DNA of 64,000 bases, from contig JAWZYV010012529.1 of the NCBI GenBank assembly GCA_038373885.1, positions 62,001-126,000 on the forward strand, written 5' to 3'. The position numbers and the translations under genes are program-made. Shown here piece after piece: positions 23,595 to 32,569 of the stretch (the first letter of the stretch is position 1; every line of letters begins with the position of its first letter). The notes under the pieces were generated by a model. The model saw only the letters and a list, made by a program, of their open reading frames with translations. It was not told the DNA's origin and made no database searches. The DNA is from Cheiracanthium punctorium (Eukaryota; Arthropoda; Arachnida; Araneae; Cheiracanthiidae).

Positions 23595-23782
23595 CAGGAC
23601 CTGATTATGACCAGCGGGGGGCCCCGGGCATTGATGAATTTGGGGGCCCCCCATCTATGAAATTTGTTTTACTTTTCATAAAATTTTGTTGTTAAAAAAA
23701 AAGAACATTTGAAATTGGGGGCCATTTCGATCCGGGGCCCCTGGACAAAGTCCCGATTTGCCCGTGCGATAATAGGGCCCTG
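23595..23782. mobile_element. Short hAT-type MITE, GGGGCCC-rich, 8-bp target duplication
   Basis: Ends CAGGACCTGATTAT and (reverse complement) CAGGGCCCTATTAT. Flanking 8-mers are GTGTTAAA (23587-23594) and GTGCTAAA (23783-23790), matching at 7 of 8. The internal sequence holds GGGGGGCCCCGGG, GGGGGCCCCCC and GGGGCCCC blocks. An 8-bp duplication and CAGG-type ends point to hAT. Confidence 0.75.
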
Positions 23783-23790
23783 GTGCTAAA

Positions 23791-26095
23791 TCCGCCAATC
23801 TGACAAGAATTATGCGTAAAAATTTATGGAGCTGATTTAGTGGCAACCATTAAGTGAAATGATTATCGTTTATGCTAAATGCGTAAATTGCAAAAAATCA
23901 CCAAAGAGTTAAAGACTGCATTCGTGGCAAATATCTAAACCGTTTCTTTAAATTAAGCATTAACGGTTGCAAAACGAAAATATATTGTATTGGTATCAGT
24001 AAAAGATAGTATAAGTAATAGTAAGTAGATATGCTAAGGCAATATTGATCAGAGCACAATATACCGCATTAATAAATATTTCGTGAAACTAAGTCTTCTA
24101 TTTATTTTTGAACAGCCGTATTACATCACAGCTAACTAAACATTAAGTAATTCTACGTCACGTTAATATATCCCGCGGTAGTTTCCACAGAAAAGACTGC
24201 AACAGAACTTTCTTTTTTCTTGCAGATTCTGTTTTGTCACAGGTAGTTATGATCACATTTTAGGAAAATGCTTTCATCTTGCCTTGCGAAGAGCGGGTAC
24301 ACAACTATTTTAACTATAAAATAAACCGGTTCTCCACATCATGTAGTATCTAAGGTATTAATGGGATAACTTAAATCTAAAAATGAGTATGATGTAACAA
24401 TGAGACATTTTGAAAATTAGGAATTTTCACTGCAAACCGTCAACGCTTTTCTTTTCTAATCGCGAATGACATAGACATAGTTTTTTGCGTCATAATATTA
24501 ACAATGGTCTCTAATAGATAAATGGAAGGAGCTTGTGTTACAGAAAATGAATAAATTTAGACTATAAAAATTTAAGTTTAAAAATTTTGGAAAAGTAAAC
24601 TGTGAGTTTAAACAATGTGCTTTTAAACATTGTATTTCTATAATTAAATAATAATAGATGAAAATAACTGAAAGGTTTGCAAAATAACTCACATAAAAAC
24701 AGTAATCTATATTGGTCGTTTCGGGATGTTGGTTTCAATATTTCTGCCTGTGTGGAAGGTGCAGCAGCTTTTTTTCCAATTGAAGAAGGTTGGACCAATT
24801 TTACCATCCGAAACTATAATACTGATAAGAACCTTTTCTATGTGTATTATTTTACATTTAATGCCAATTTTTGCTGAGTCTTCTTTGCTATCGATAGATG
24901 AAATTCATGCTAACTTATTTACCTTACAAATCAACTACTTTTAGACACTTATTCGTTTGGAAAATTATTCCTTTCTAAAGAACCTATGGAGCATTTTAGA
25001 AAAATCAACATAACTATATTCGAAAACTTTAAATTCTGAATTCTCCAATAAGAAATGTATTCAGATTTCACCAAATTATAAGATAAAATTGCATCGAAAT
25101 TTTAATTAAAATCTTTTACTTGAAAAATAATAATTAACAGATGTTTGATTTAATCAGCCCTTTTCTAATTAATTCGGACTTTTTTTTTCCAATTTGAAAG
25201 GCATTCCTTATTTTGTCAGTTGAATTTAGTAAAGCAAATTCAGACAGAATACGATGATACTGTGTTATTGCAACTTAAGAATAATTAAATCATAATAATA
25301 ATAATGATAAATACGGCAGTAACTTCAAAAGAAATAGTAAATGATTTACTTTCACACTATGTAGTGCAGTTATTATGATCAGCTGAGCAGTTCACAAAAT
25401 ATATGCAAAACCTGTTTTAGTTTTCATGTTTTTATAAAATTTTAAAAATTTCACTCTTTATTATAATTTTTTGTTTGTAAGCGTGCATAATGCAGTATCA
25501 GAAGATACTTATTTCACAGTGCTTTTCGAATTTTTGAGGGTAATTTGTTTATTTTGGAGTCCCTTCAAGAGCCATTATAAGCGATGCTTTCCCATCATCG
25601 TTAATGTAACGGACAAGTTGATCCAAAATAAGGCATAAGCAAACAGAATGGATTATATACCAATGTGTGTGTATGAGGGAAAAAGTGGTAGGTTTTGTTT
25701 GGTATATAAAAGCTATTGATTTTTGAATACTCTAAAATCCATCGATGCCAATTTTGTGTCTCACCACTTTTGAAAACTTTTGAAAATGGCAATTTAAAAT
25801 GCATTACAAGGTCGATGGGTTGAATTTTTCTGTTCGAGATTCACATTTGTTTTATAAATGTTAACTAGATTCAGAATAATGAAAGGCCTGCCTTAAACAG
25901 ACCTTATATTAAACATGAGGGTTAAATATTCGCTGGCCCAGTGAGTTTTCTTGTGAGGGGAAGTCGAACGTATAAATTTCCACTGTTCAAGCGTGCATTG
26001 TTTTGAAAATTTTCAGGCATACAAAGTATGAATTGGTTTTCTGTAGTAGTTTAAAAAAAACCTAGTTCAGTAAATATATGCATATGTACTATGTA
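23791..26095. other. AT-rich intergenic DNA, no gene seen
   Basis: No supported gene. A short AAT/ATG-type microsatellite lies near 25290-25310. The overlapping open frames at 24498-24944 lie on both strands and show no motif. Confidence 0.5.
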
Positions 26096-26807
26096 CAGGG
26101 TGTCTCAAAAAAGGTGGTAGTGGGCTTTAATTCTTTATAAACGATAGATAAGTGAGATAAGTAAGCAGTGTAAATTGAAAAAAATGTTCAAAATAAGGTC
26201 GAAAATAATACTCCGTTAAGAAAAAAATCCTCTTGTTCATTTTCAAAAAGTTGCGCTTTTTAAATTTTTATACGACGCCCGTACAAAAGCATTCCCAATC
26301 AGTAAAATGTGCCCCATACGCTAATGAGGTGATGTACCAAATTTGAACCTTTCATCGTACGAAGTCGCAGAGATATCTTTTAAAGAAAGATGATCGGGGA
26401 TTATACATGATTTTGTATGAAAATGTTTATTCGTAGAGTCGAAGAAAGATTTTTTGTCGTAATTTTTGTACGACCCCTGAAATGCGATTATCCGACGTGA
26501 ATGTTTACCTTCGAGAGCCATTGAGTGGTTTAAGTCAGCGTTATATTTATTGTCATATCTCTGACACTTTTTAAAGTATAGTTCTCAAATTTTATATGTC
26601 ACCTCTTTAGTGTAAGGGACAAATTTTACTAATTGGTAATTGTTTCGTACGGGAGTCGTATAAAAAAATAAAAAGTGTTTGAAAATTAACGAGAGGATTT
26701 TTTTCTTATTTCCGACCTTATTTTGAACATTTTTTCAATTTACACTACCCATTTACTTCTTATAGATAAAGAATTAAAGCTCGTTACCACCTTTCTGGGA
26801 CACCCTG
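26096..26807. mobile_element. 712-bp mariner-type foldback MITE (CAGGGTGTC ends)
   Basis: Flanked by TA at 26094-26095 and 26808-26809. Ends are CAGGGTGTCTCAAAAAAGG and (reverse complement) CAGGGTGTCCCAGAAAGGTG. Arms of about 200 bp carry matching TTTAATTCTTTATMWA, AAATTGAAAAAATGTTCAAA, TAAGGTCGRAAATA and AAATTTTTATACGAC-like stretches. The non-palindromic centre (about 26300-26590) has no transposase. TA target and ends fit Tc1/mariner. Confidence 0.85.
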
Positions 26808-26809
26808 TA

Positions 26810-27188
26810 TATTGTAGTTCAGTGTAATACATTTTCTTAAATAAAACATTGTTCATTTAAAAAAAGGAAACACCTTATACTGTAGTTCAGTGTAATACAC
26901 TTTAACATATAGCTAGAGAGAGAGAGAAACCAAAAACAGTGCTCTCATTTTATTAATTTTTAAATGAAATGCTCAATATAATGGAAAAATACGATTTATT
27001 ATTTTCTCCTTAATTGAACGACTGAAATGATTTTTTAGTGCTATAAATATGACAATTATGTAACATTGCACTCCTTAACATATTGCAAACTTCATTTCAT
27101 TTACTTTACGTGGTCTATATTCTTTAGCTCTTGAAATGTGTACCTTTAAAAAAAAAATCCGATAAAATATTATTACCTGAACTTATTC
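26810..27188. other. AT-rich spacer, no gene seen
   Basis: Contains two copies of TGTAGTTCAGTGTAATACA (about 26813-26831 and 26881-26899), a short direct repeat about 68 bp apart, and a small (AG)n run near 26913. Nothing else was resolved. Confidence 0.5.
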
Positions 27189-27196
27189 AATGTGTA

Positions 27197-27366
27197 CAAA
27201 GGCGGATCCAGGGGGAGGGCGCAGGGGGCGCCCGCCCCCTCCGAGAAAAATATATTTACACTAGGTAAATGGGGCTTTTCAGCAATATTAAGTGGGCTTT
27301 ACACTAGATAAAATGAGCATTCACGATTTGCGCCCCCTCCGAAAAAAATTTCTGGATCCGCCCTTG
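27197..27366. mobile_element. 170-bp hAT-type MITE with perfect 8-bp target duplication
   Basis: The ends CAAAGGCGGATCCAG and (reverse complement) CAAGGGCGGATCCAG are flanked by an identical AATGTGTA at 27189-27196 and 27367-27374. Inside each end lies a GC-rich block (GGGGGAGGGCGCAGGGGGCG on the left, CGCCCCCTCCG on the right). A perfect 8-bp duplication supports a hAT-type insertion that is not very old. Confidence 0.88.
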
Positions 27367-27374
27367 AATGTGTA

Positions 27375-27943
27375 TGATAAATTTTCCCTTTTCAAAGTTT
27401 TAGAAACATGTTAGTACACATATTTTTCTATTCTGCAGAAATCTTTGCAGCTCTGTTTAAGCTAGATTTCACCGAATTGAAAGGAGGGGGGGGGAAAAAG
27501 AAAGCACTGCGACTTTAAAAACTGTTAACGTAAATTCAGCGCTCTTAGAAAATTTCATCTGAGATTTTGACTTCTCTGAAAGTACATATCATGAAGTAGT
27601 CAGAAAGTTACATTTTCAATGGCAATATATTTCCTTTTCTGAATCCAACTTTACTTTTCACAATATTCTATTTTTTCCTCTTTCTTCATTGTACGCAAAC
27701 TGCATTATAGTGTGTGGATCATTTAATTTACTTAAATTATAATCATTATTGCTGTAACTGTGTAGCGTTTATATAAAAAGTTATAAATAATTCTTGCTGC
27801 TTATTCCAAGAAATACCATTTATTTACTGTGCTAATGTAAACTAACGTTGTTTTCCTGCCAAGCAATTCTAAAACAAAAAAGCGAACCAAAAAAAAAAAA
27901 AAAGACATTTCCCCCGAAACTTTAACGGTATCAAAAACTTCTA

Positions 27944-27991
<48 letters not shown>

Positions 27992-28052
27992 TTCCTCCAA
28001 TGGTCTATCCAAGAAGCAGGGGGATCACCCTCCCTTTGAGTGCACTTAATCC
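27375..28052. other. AT-rich spacer with a 43-bp T-run, no gene seen
   Basis: A T homopolymer occupies 27946-27988, long enough to be an assembly risk. A G-run of 9 follows GGA near 27484. No gene. Confidence 0.6.
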
Positions 28053-28193
28053 CAGTGTTGAACCCATGCTTAACCTGTTCGCTCTCCGCATTTAAAAAGA
28101 CGCAATGGAGAAGACTCCTCTTTGACCGATCCCAGAACGGTTCTTTCAACTTTCCGCCGAAGTGCGAACAGGTTGAACATGGGTTCAATACTG
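28053..28193. repeat. Small inverted-repeat element
   Basis: The left arm CAGTGTTGAACCCATGCTTA then ACCTGTTCGC (28053-28082) pairs with a right arm (28164-28193) whose reverse complement is CAGTATTGAACCCATGTTCA then ACCTGTTCGC. The 80-bp centre is not palindromic. It lies about 40 bp before the next TTAA element. No target duplication is seen; the open frames 27931-28188 and 28040-28315 are products of this and the T-run. Confidence 0.65.
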
Positions 28194-28233
28194 CAAAAGG
28201 AAAATTTATTTTATATATTTACTCATTTTTTAA

Positions 28234-28732
28234 CCCTTTAACGCGCAGTGTTCCAGCTCTGGGAACACCAAACTCTGACGTTTTGACTGTTGCCAGTCAC
28301 GAAGAACAGATTTGATTTTTATAAAAATAGTTGCGGGTGACTTAGCTCCACGAGAATCCTTTACTTTTTAGCACGTCATTTCCCGTCAAAAAATGGTCAC
28401 GATATTATTTTTAATAGCACTGACATCTGCTGAAAAATGGAAGAATGCGAGAACGGCGGGATAGATTTCTCAATGGTGAAAAAAGGGCAGCCGTTGCCAT
28501 CGCTCGACTTAACTACCAGCAAGATGGCGGACGATCGAAACGTTCATCGCGTGCCACAGATCTAGAGACGCAACTGGCTGTGCCCGCACAGCCAGTTGCG
28601 TCAAAAAAGGGTATCTAGATCTGTGGCACGCGATGAACGTTTCGATCGTCCGCCATCTTGCTGGTAGTTAAGTCGAGCGATGGCAACGGCTGCCCTTTTT
28701 TCAGCATTGGGAAAGAGTTGCGCCTCAAAGGG
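28234..28732 (-). mobile_element. TTAA-target snapback MITE, copy A (longest)
   Basis: Flanked by TTAA at 28230-28233 and 28733-28736. Left end CCCTTTAACGCGCAGTGTTC; right end in reverse complement CCCTTTGAGGCGCAACTC. The first 14 bases of the two ends match at 12. Next to the CCCTTTGAGG end lies a long hairpin with arms 28471-28582 and 28586-28709 (GGCGGACGATCGAAACGTTC and its complement) and a loop of three bases. The other half has TTTTTAGCACGTCATTTCCC and GTTCCAGCTCTGGGAAC. Non-coding. The TTAA target suggests mobilisation by a piggyBac-type transposase not encoded here. Confidence 0.88.
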
Positions 28733-28736
28733 TTAA

Positions 28737-29893
28737 AGAATAACCATCTCTGATAATATCCTTGTCATACTTATCGCCTCTCCTTTGAAACTTTTCTCGA
28801 CCCGCCTCTGTCCCGAGCAATTCGAAAACTTAAAAAGGCTAATCAACGTTTCTTTTTCCTTAAAAACCTTAACTGCACCAGAAACTACCGAAGTTGTTTT
28901 CTCCTCTTTCCGCTTTTAAATTTTATGAGTATCTGTATCACTGTTGATCGCGAGAGCCCGCGACGCCGGCAATTACTCAACAACTTGCAAGTCATAAAAG
29001 CAAACTCTAACACTCATTTCACACACCGCAGCACCTCCTCAATTTAGGATATCCTGCCGCGTACATTCCCCTTTGCATAACTTAATTGAACTATATACTT
29101 ATGCGCTTATATATGTATATCTATACCCACACACACATCCATAAGGCAGACCGCTGTATGCATGGTAGCTTGTTTTCCCACTTTCATGGAGATGTGAACT
29201 TTATTATGCAAAACAGTGGGGGAGTTGGGGAGCGGAGCTACAGTTCTAGCACAGCTATATATATATAACCATATATATATTATATGGAGTGAGATGCATC
29301 CCTTTAACAAGCTATTTTTATTACGGGAGCAAAAGGTAAACCGGGAAAGGTAATAAATTATAATCCCGAAATCTCCAGACACGTTTATGAAGTTTATTAT
29401 ATGAAAAGGGGGGGCAGGGAACACTGAAAAGCTAATATAATTTTAAACCGCCCCCCCTTCTTAAATGGATGGCAGAATAACCATTTACCCCTGCTTTTAA
29501 TAGACCGTATAAGGGGACAGGTTGTAAATAATGAACTCGGGTTATTACCAGAGGAATATGGCGGAGACACCCCCGCAATAAATGCTGCGGGGGACGGGGA
29601 GGGAATGTTCTCATGGGGGGTGGAAGCAAATATATGGAAAAGGGTTGCTTTTCGGGAGCGAATTTCCCCGGGAACGATGGCTGAGTTTGTAACAAACACG
29701 TGCTTACGGTCATAATTCGTATCGCCGTAGTTTATTGGATACAATTAAGAGTGGTTTATTGCTTAACATGTTAATTCGTTACGGCTCGTGTAGTTCCAGG
29801 AGTTTCATTTGAAAATTAATAGTTTGATTTTATAATTACAGTTTTTTACTTATATGTGTTTGAAATCTTCATATGAAGAATCTGTTGGTTTTT
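28737..29893. other. Intergenic DNA, no gene seen
   Basis: Contains (TA)n-rich patches near 29100-29130 and 29250-29285 and C/G-runs at 29406-29412 and 29451-29458. The minus-strand frames 29107-29744 overlap these and show no motif. Confidence 0.5.
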
Positions 29894-30110
29894 ACTTCCT
29901 TGTACGTAGTATAAGGAAGTAATGTGATCCCGAAAAATTTTGGGGGCCAAATTTCGACTAAAAAACCGATTTTGACTACCTCTAAATTTAATTTTAAGAA
30001 TTTTTTCGATGCATCTCATCGTAGGCTAGCATGCACGATCATATAAACGCGTCTGCAACTCATTTTGACCAGCGGCCGGTCTATTGTGGTCAGTTTTTCC
30101 ATGCCGTCTG

Positions 30111-30144
30111 TACGTACGTACGTACGTACGTACGTACGTACGTA
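30111..30144. repeat. (TACG)n microsatellite
   Basis: Uninterrupted TACG tetranucleotide, self-complementary, directly before the first 173-bp unit and followed by TATGTATG. Confidence 0.95.
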
Positions 30145-30152
30145 TGTATGTA

Positions 30153-30671
30153 ACTCGCATATCTCAAAAACTATTGGTCGTAGAATGTTGAGATTTGATA
30201 TTTAGGATTGTTCTATGATCTAGTTGTGCACCTCCCCTTTTGGTTGCAATCGAATGGATAGTTTATGTACAGGACCGCCCAAAAGATTCGAAATACATTA
30301 CGCTCTATGGGCCGAAATTCATTAAACTCGCCTAACTCAAAAACTATTAGGCGTAGAATTTCGAAACTTCATATTTTGGATAGTTGTAACATCTAGTTGT
30401 GCACTTCCCCTTTTGGTTCCATTCGACTGGATAGTTTATCTATAGGACCGCCCAAAACATTCGAAATACATTACGCTCAATGGGCCGAAATTCATTAAAC
30501 TCGCATATCTCAAAAACTATTAGGCGTAGAATGTTGAAACTTTATATTTAGGATTGTTGTAACATCTAGTTGTTCACTTCCCCTTTCGGTTCCATTCGAC
30601 TGGATAGTTTATCTACAGAACCGCCTAAAAGATACGAAATACATTACGCTCTATGGGCCGAAATTCATCAA
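30153..30671. repeat. Three tandem 173-bp units
   Basis: Units start at 30153, 30326 and 30499, each opening ACTCGCNTANCTCAAAAACT. Each holds GTAGAATNTNGA, TCTAGTTGTNCAC, TTCCCCTTTNGGTT, TGGATAGTTTAT, CGAAATACATTACGCTC and GGGCCGAAATTCATNAA. A diverged fourth unit runs about 30979-31130 and a fifth about 31425-31575, so the array has been broken up by other repeats. Confidence 0.92.
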
Positions 30672-30930
30672 AGCGTTTTTTAGAGGTATTGGGCTATTTC
30701 AAACGACTCAGAAGTGATATATGCTGAAAAGAGTTAGAAAATGAATTTCTCCATTAAAAAAGGTGTCTTTATCATTTACAGTTCTGCTACAGGAACACTC
30801 AAAAGATTTCCAATACATTACGGTCAATGGCAATTTTAGGGGCATTCATCCATTTCAAGCACAATACCGTCTTACCACATAAGTTAGGTAATGGTCCGAC
30901 CACGGTCACGTGCCTCCCTCAAGAACTATG

Positions 30931-30960
30931 CCAAAAGTCGCCAAGCTTGGCGACTTTTGG
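30931..30960. repeat. Perfect 30-bp palindrome
   Basis: CCAAAAGTCGCCAAG is followed directly by its exact reverse complement, with no spacer. Confidence 0.97.
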
Positions 30961-31147
30961 TGTATGTGTGTGCATATTTAACTCTCAAATCTCAAAAACT
31001 ATTATAAAATTTCATATATAAGATTGTTGTAACATCTAGTTGTGCATCTCGATTTTTGGTTCCAATCTACTGGAGAGTTTATTTACAGGACCACCGAAAA
31101 GAATTTCAGTACCTTAATGTCTATGGACATCTTCAATATAATACAGT

Positions 31148-31410
31148 CATTGTTTGGTACATGCCCAAAATCTCGCCGTCTGTCCTCGACCTTGGCGAGT
31201 TTTGGCGAAATATCGCCAAATTTCGCGATAGTCAGTCATTTGGTCCATGCCCAAAGTATCGCCATTTGTTATCGTTCTTGGCGAGTTTTGGCGGAATATC
31301 GCCAAATTTGGCGATATACTGTCATTGTTTGGTTCATGCTTAAAATCTCGCCAAATGTCTTCGACATTGACGAGTTTCGCCGAAATATCGCCAAATTTGG
31401 CGCCAAAAAT
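31148..31410. repeat. Three tandem ~86-bp units with TCGCCAAATTTGGCGA
   Basis: Units start near 31148, 31237 and 31323. Each has CATNGTTTGGTNCATGC, TNTCGCC, TTGGCGAGTTTTGGCG (diverged in unit 3) and ATATCGCCAAATTTSGCG. The TCGCCAAATTTGGCGA core is a 16-bp palindrome in unit 2. Confidence 0.85.
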
Positions 31411-31940
31411 TATTTCCTATTTTGTATAACTCTAAAACTTTAACCCGTAGATTTTTTAACTTTGTATTTAGAACTATTGTAATATCTAACTGTTTTCAAT
31501 ATCTTTTTTGACAGCAATCGACTAAGAATTTATTTATAGGGTGAGCCAAATGACTTTAAATACATTAAGGTGTATGGATGCATTCAATTCATTGAAAGTC
31601 TTTGGTCAATGACTACTGTGGCTATCCCCAAAATCTCGCAAACTATCTCAAGTTTGTCGGCTTTTGGTGAAATATCGCCAAATAAAGTGTCAGAAGGAAA
31701 TCTTTCAAATTGAACTCAGCTTGGCGATATCGAAATATTTGGCTAGAAATCGCTAAACCTTACTATTATTGATATTTTATCTCTTTCAAACAAATAAATT
31801 TAGAGGAAGTGCATCGAAAATATTTTTGATCTAATGGACGTGCAAGGAAGTCATGTGTTGGACACATCAGATTTTTTTAACAGAAATTGATGAAAATTGA
31901 TAGGAATGAAGCCCCCATTCAATATATTCGCACATGTAAG

Positions 31941-32365
31941 CAGAGCCCGACTTAGTGGGGCCCGGAGCAGACGTTTGTCATGGGGCCCCTTTCTTATATA
32001 CGTATTCGTGCTTACAAATGCTAGAAAGTCTCGAATTACAGGCTTATTTGAGTTTCAGGCTACTCTTGTGGATGCATGGAACTTTTTTGCAACTGAAAAA
32101 CGACAGACCTTTGCCACAGCCCGACATGATTTTATTGACCACACACATTAATTATTTTACTCAAAATGGTTCATTAAAACCTTTCTTTTTCAGTATAGTT
32201 TAATAGATTTTTTAGGGAATATTTTGAGCAGAGACTGAGAGGAAAAATTTCTAGAAAACAAAACATTTCTACAAAATACGGTGGGAACGTTCATTAACTT
32301 GGGGACTCCCTTTGACTGGGTACCTGGACATCTACCTCATCTGCCTCTGGCTTAGTCAGGCTCTG
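31941..32365. mobile_element. 425-bp element with CAGAGCC ends (hAT-like, tentative)
   Basis: The left end CAGAGCCCGACTTAG and right end in reverse complement CAGAGCCTGACTAAG match at 13 of 15. GGGGCCC blocks follow the left end (about 31957-31989). Flanking 8-mers CATGTAAG and CATATATA agree only partly. Open frames 31897-32203 come from this element. Confidence 0.6.
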
Positions 32366-32424
32366 CATATATAAGATACTTTTCATTATGTTATCACTAA
32401 AATGAAACTAAACTCAACTCTGAA

Positions 32425-32561
32425 TAGGGACGGACGCGAGACTGAAAATTGACGTCTCGCAAATCAGCCTGATAGCTTTGTCTCGTCTCGCAAAATCCCT
32501 ATATCGTGATTTTAAAAATGTCTGTCTCGTCTCGCAAAAAATCGTCTCGAGTCCATCCCTA
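32425..32561. mobile_element. GTCTCG-family hAT-type MITE, copy A
   Basis: Ends TAGGGACGGACGCGAG and (reverse complement) TAGGGATGGACTCGAG are flanked by an identical ACTCTGAA at 32417-32424 and 32562-32569. The interior repeats GTCTCGTCTCGCAAAA and variants at least three times in one direction. A perfect 8-bp duplication with TAGGGATG-like ends supports hAT. Confidence 0.87.
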
Positions 32562-32569
32562 ACTCTGAA

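Larger units (their letters stand above)
29894..31851. mobile_element. 2-kb composite tandem-repeat element with short inverted ends
   Basis: The left end ACTTCCTTGTACGT (29894-29907) and right end ACGTGCAAGGAAGT (31838-31851) are inverted at 13 of 14 bases. A small hairpin CTTCCTT...AAGGAAG marks the left end. Inside, in order: a unique stretch, (TACG)n, three 173-bp tandem units, a diverged fourth, three ~86-bp units, and a diverged fifth 173-like unit (about 31425-31575). No coding capacity: the 133-codon frame at 31042-31443 simply follows the repeat periodicity. The class is uncertain; I believe related repeats are common in arachnids, from general knowledge rather than a search. Confidence 0.7.

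Noticed and set aside
27931..28188. Minus-strand frame ending in polylysine
   Set aside because: The lysines are the 43-bp T-run; the rest is the small inverted-repeat element at 28053-28193.
29397..29744. 115-codon minus-strand frame
   Set aside because: Proline/serine-rich reading caused by G/C-runs; an overlapping frame of equal quality exists in the same place.
30153..31410. CRISPR array (regular repeats)
   Set aside because: Units are 173 bp and 86 bp with no short repeat-spacer pattern, no cas genes, and the sequence is eukaryotic in character.
31042..31443. 133-codon open frame
   Set aside because: It follows the tandem repeat units; its protein repeats with the DNA period and resembles nothing.
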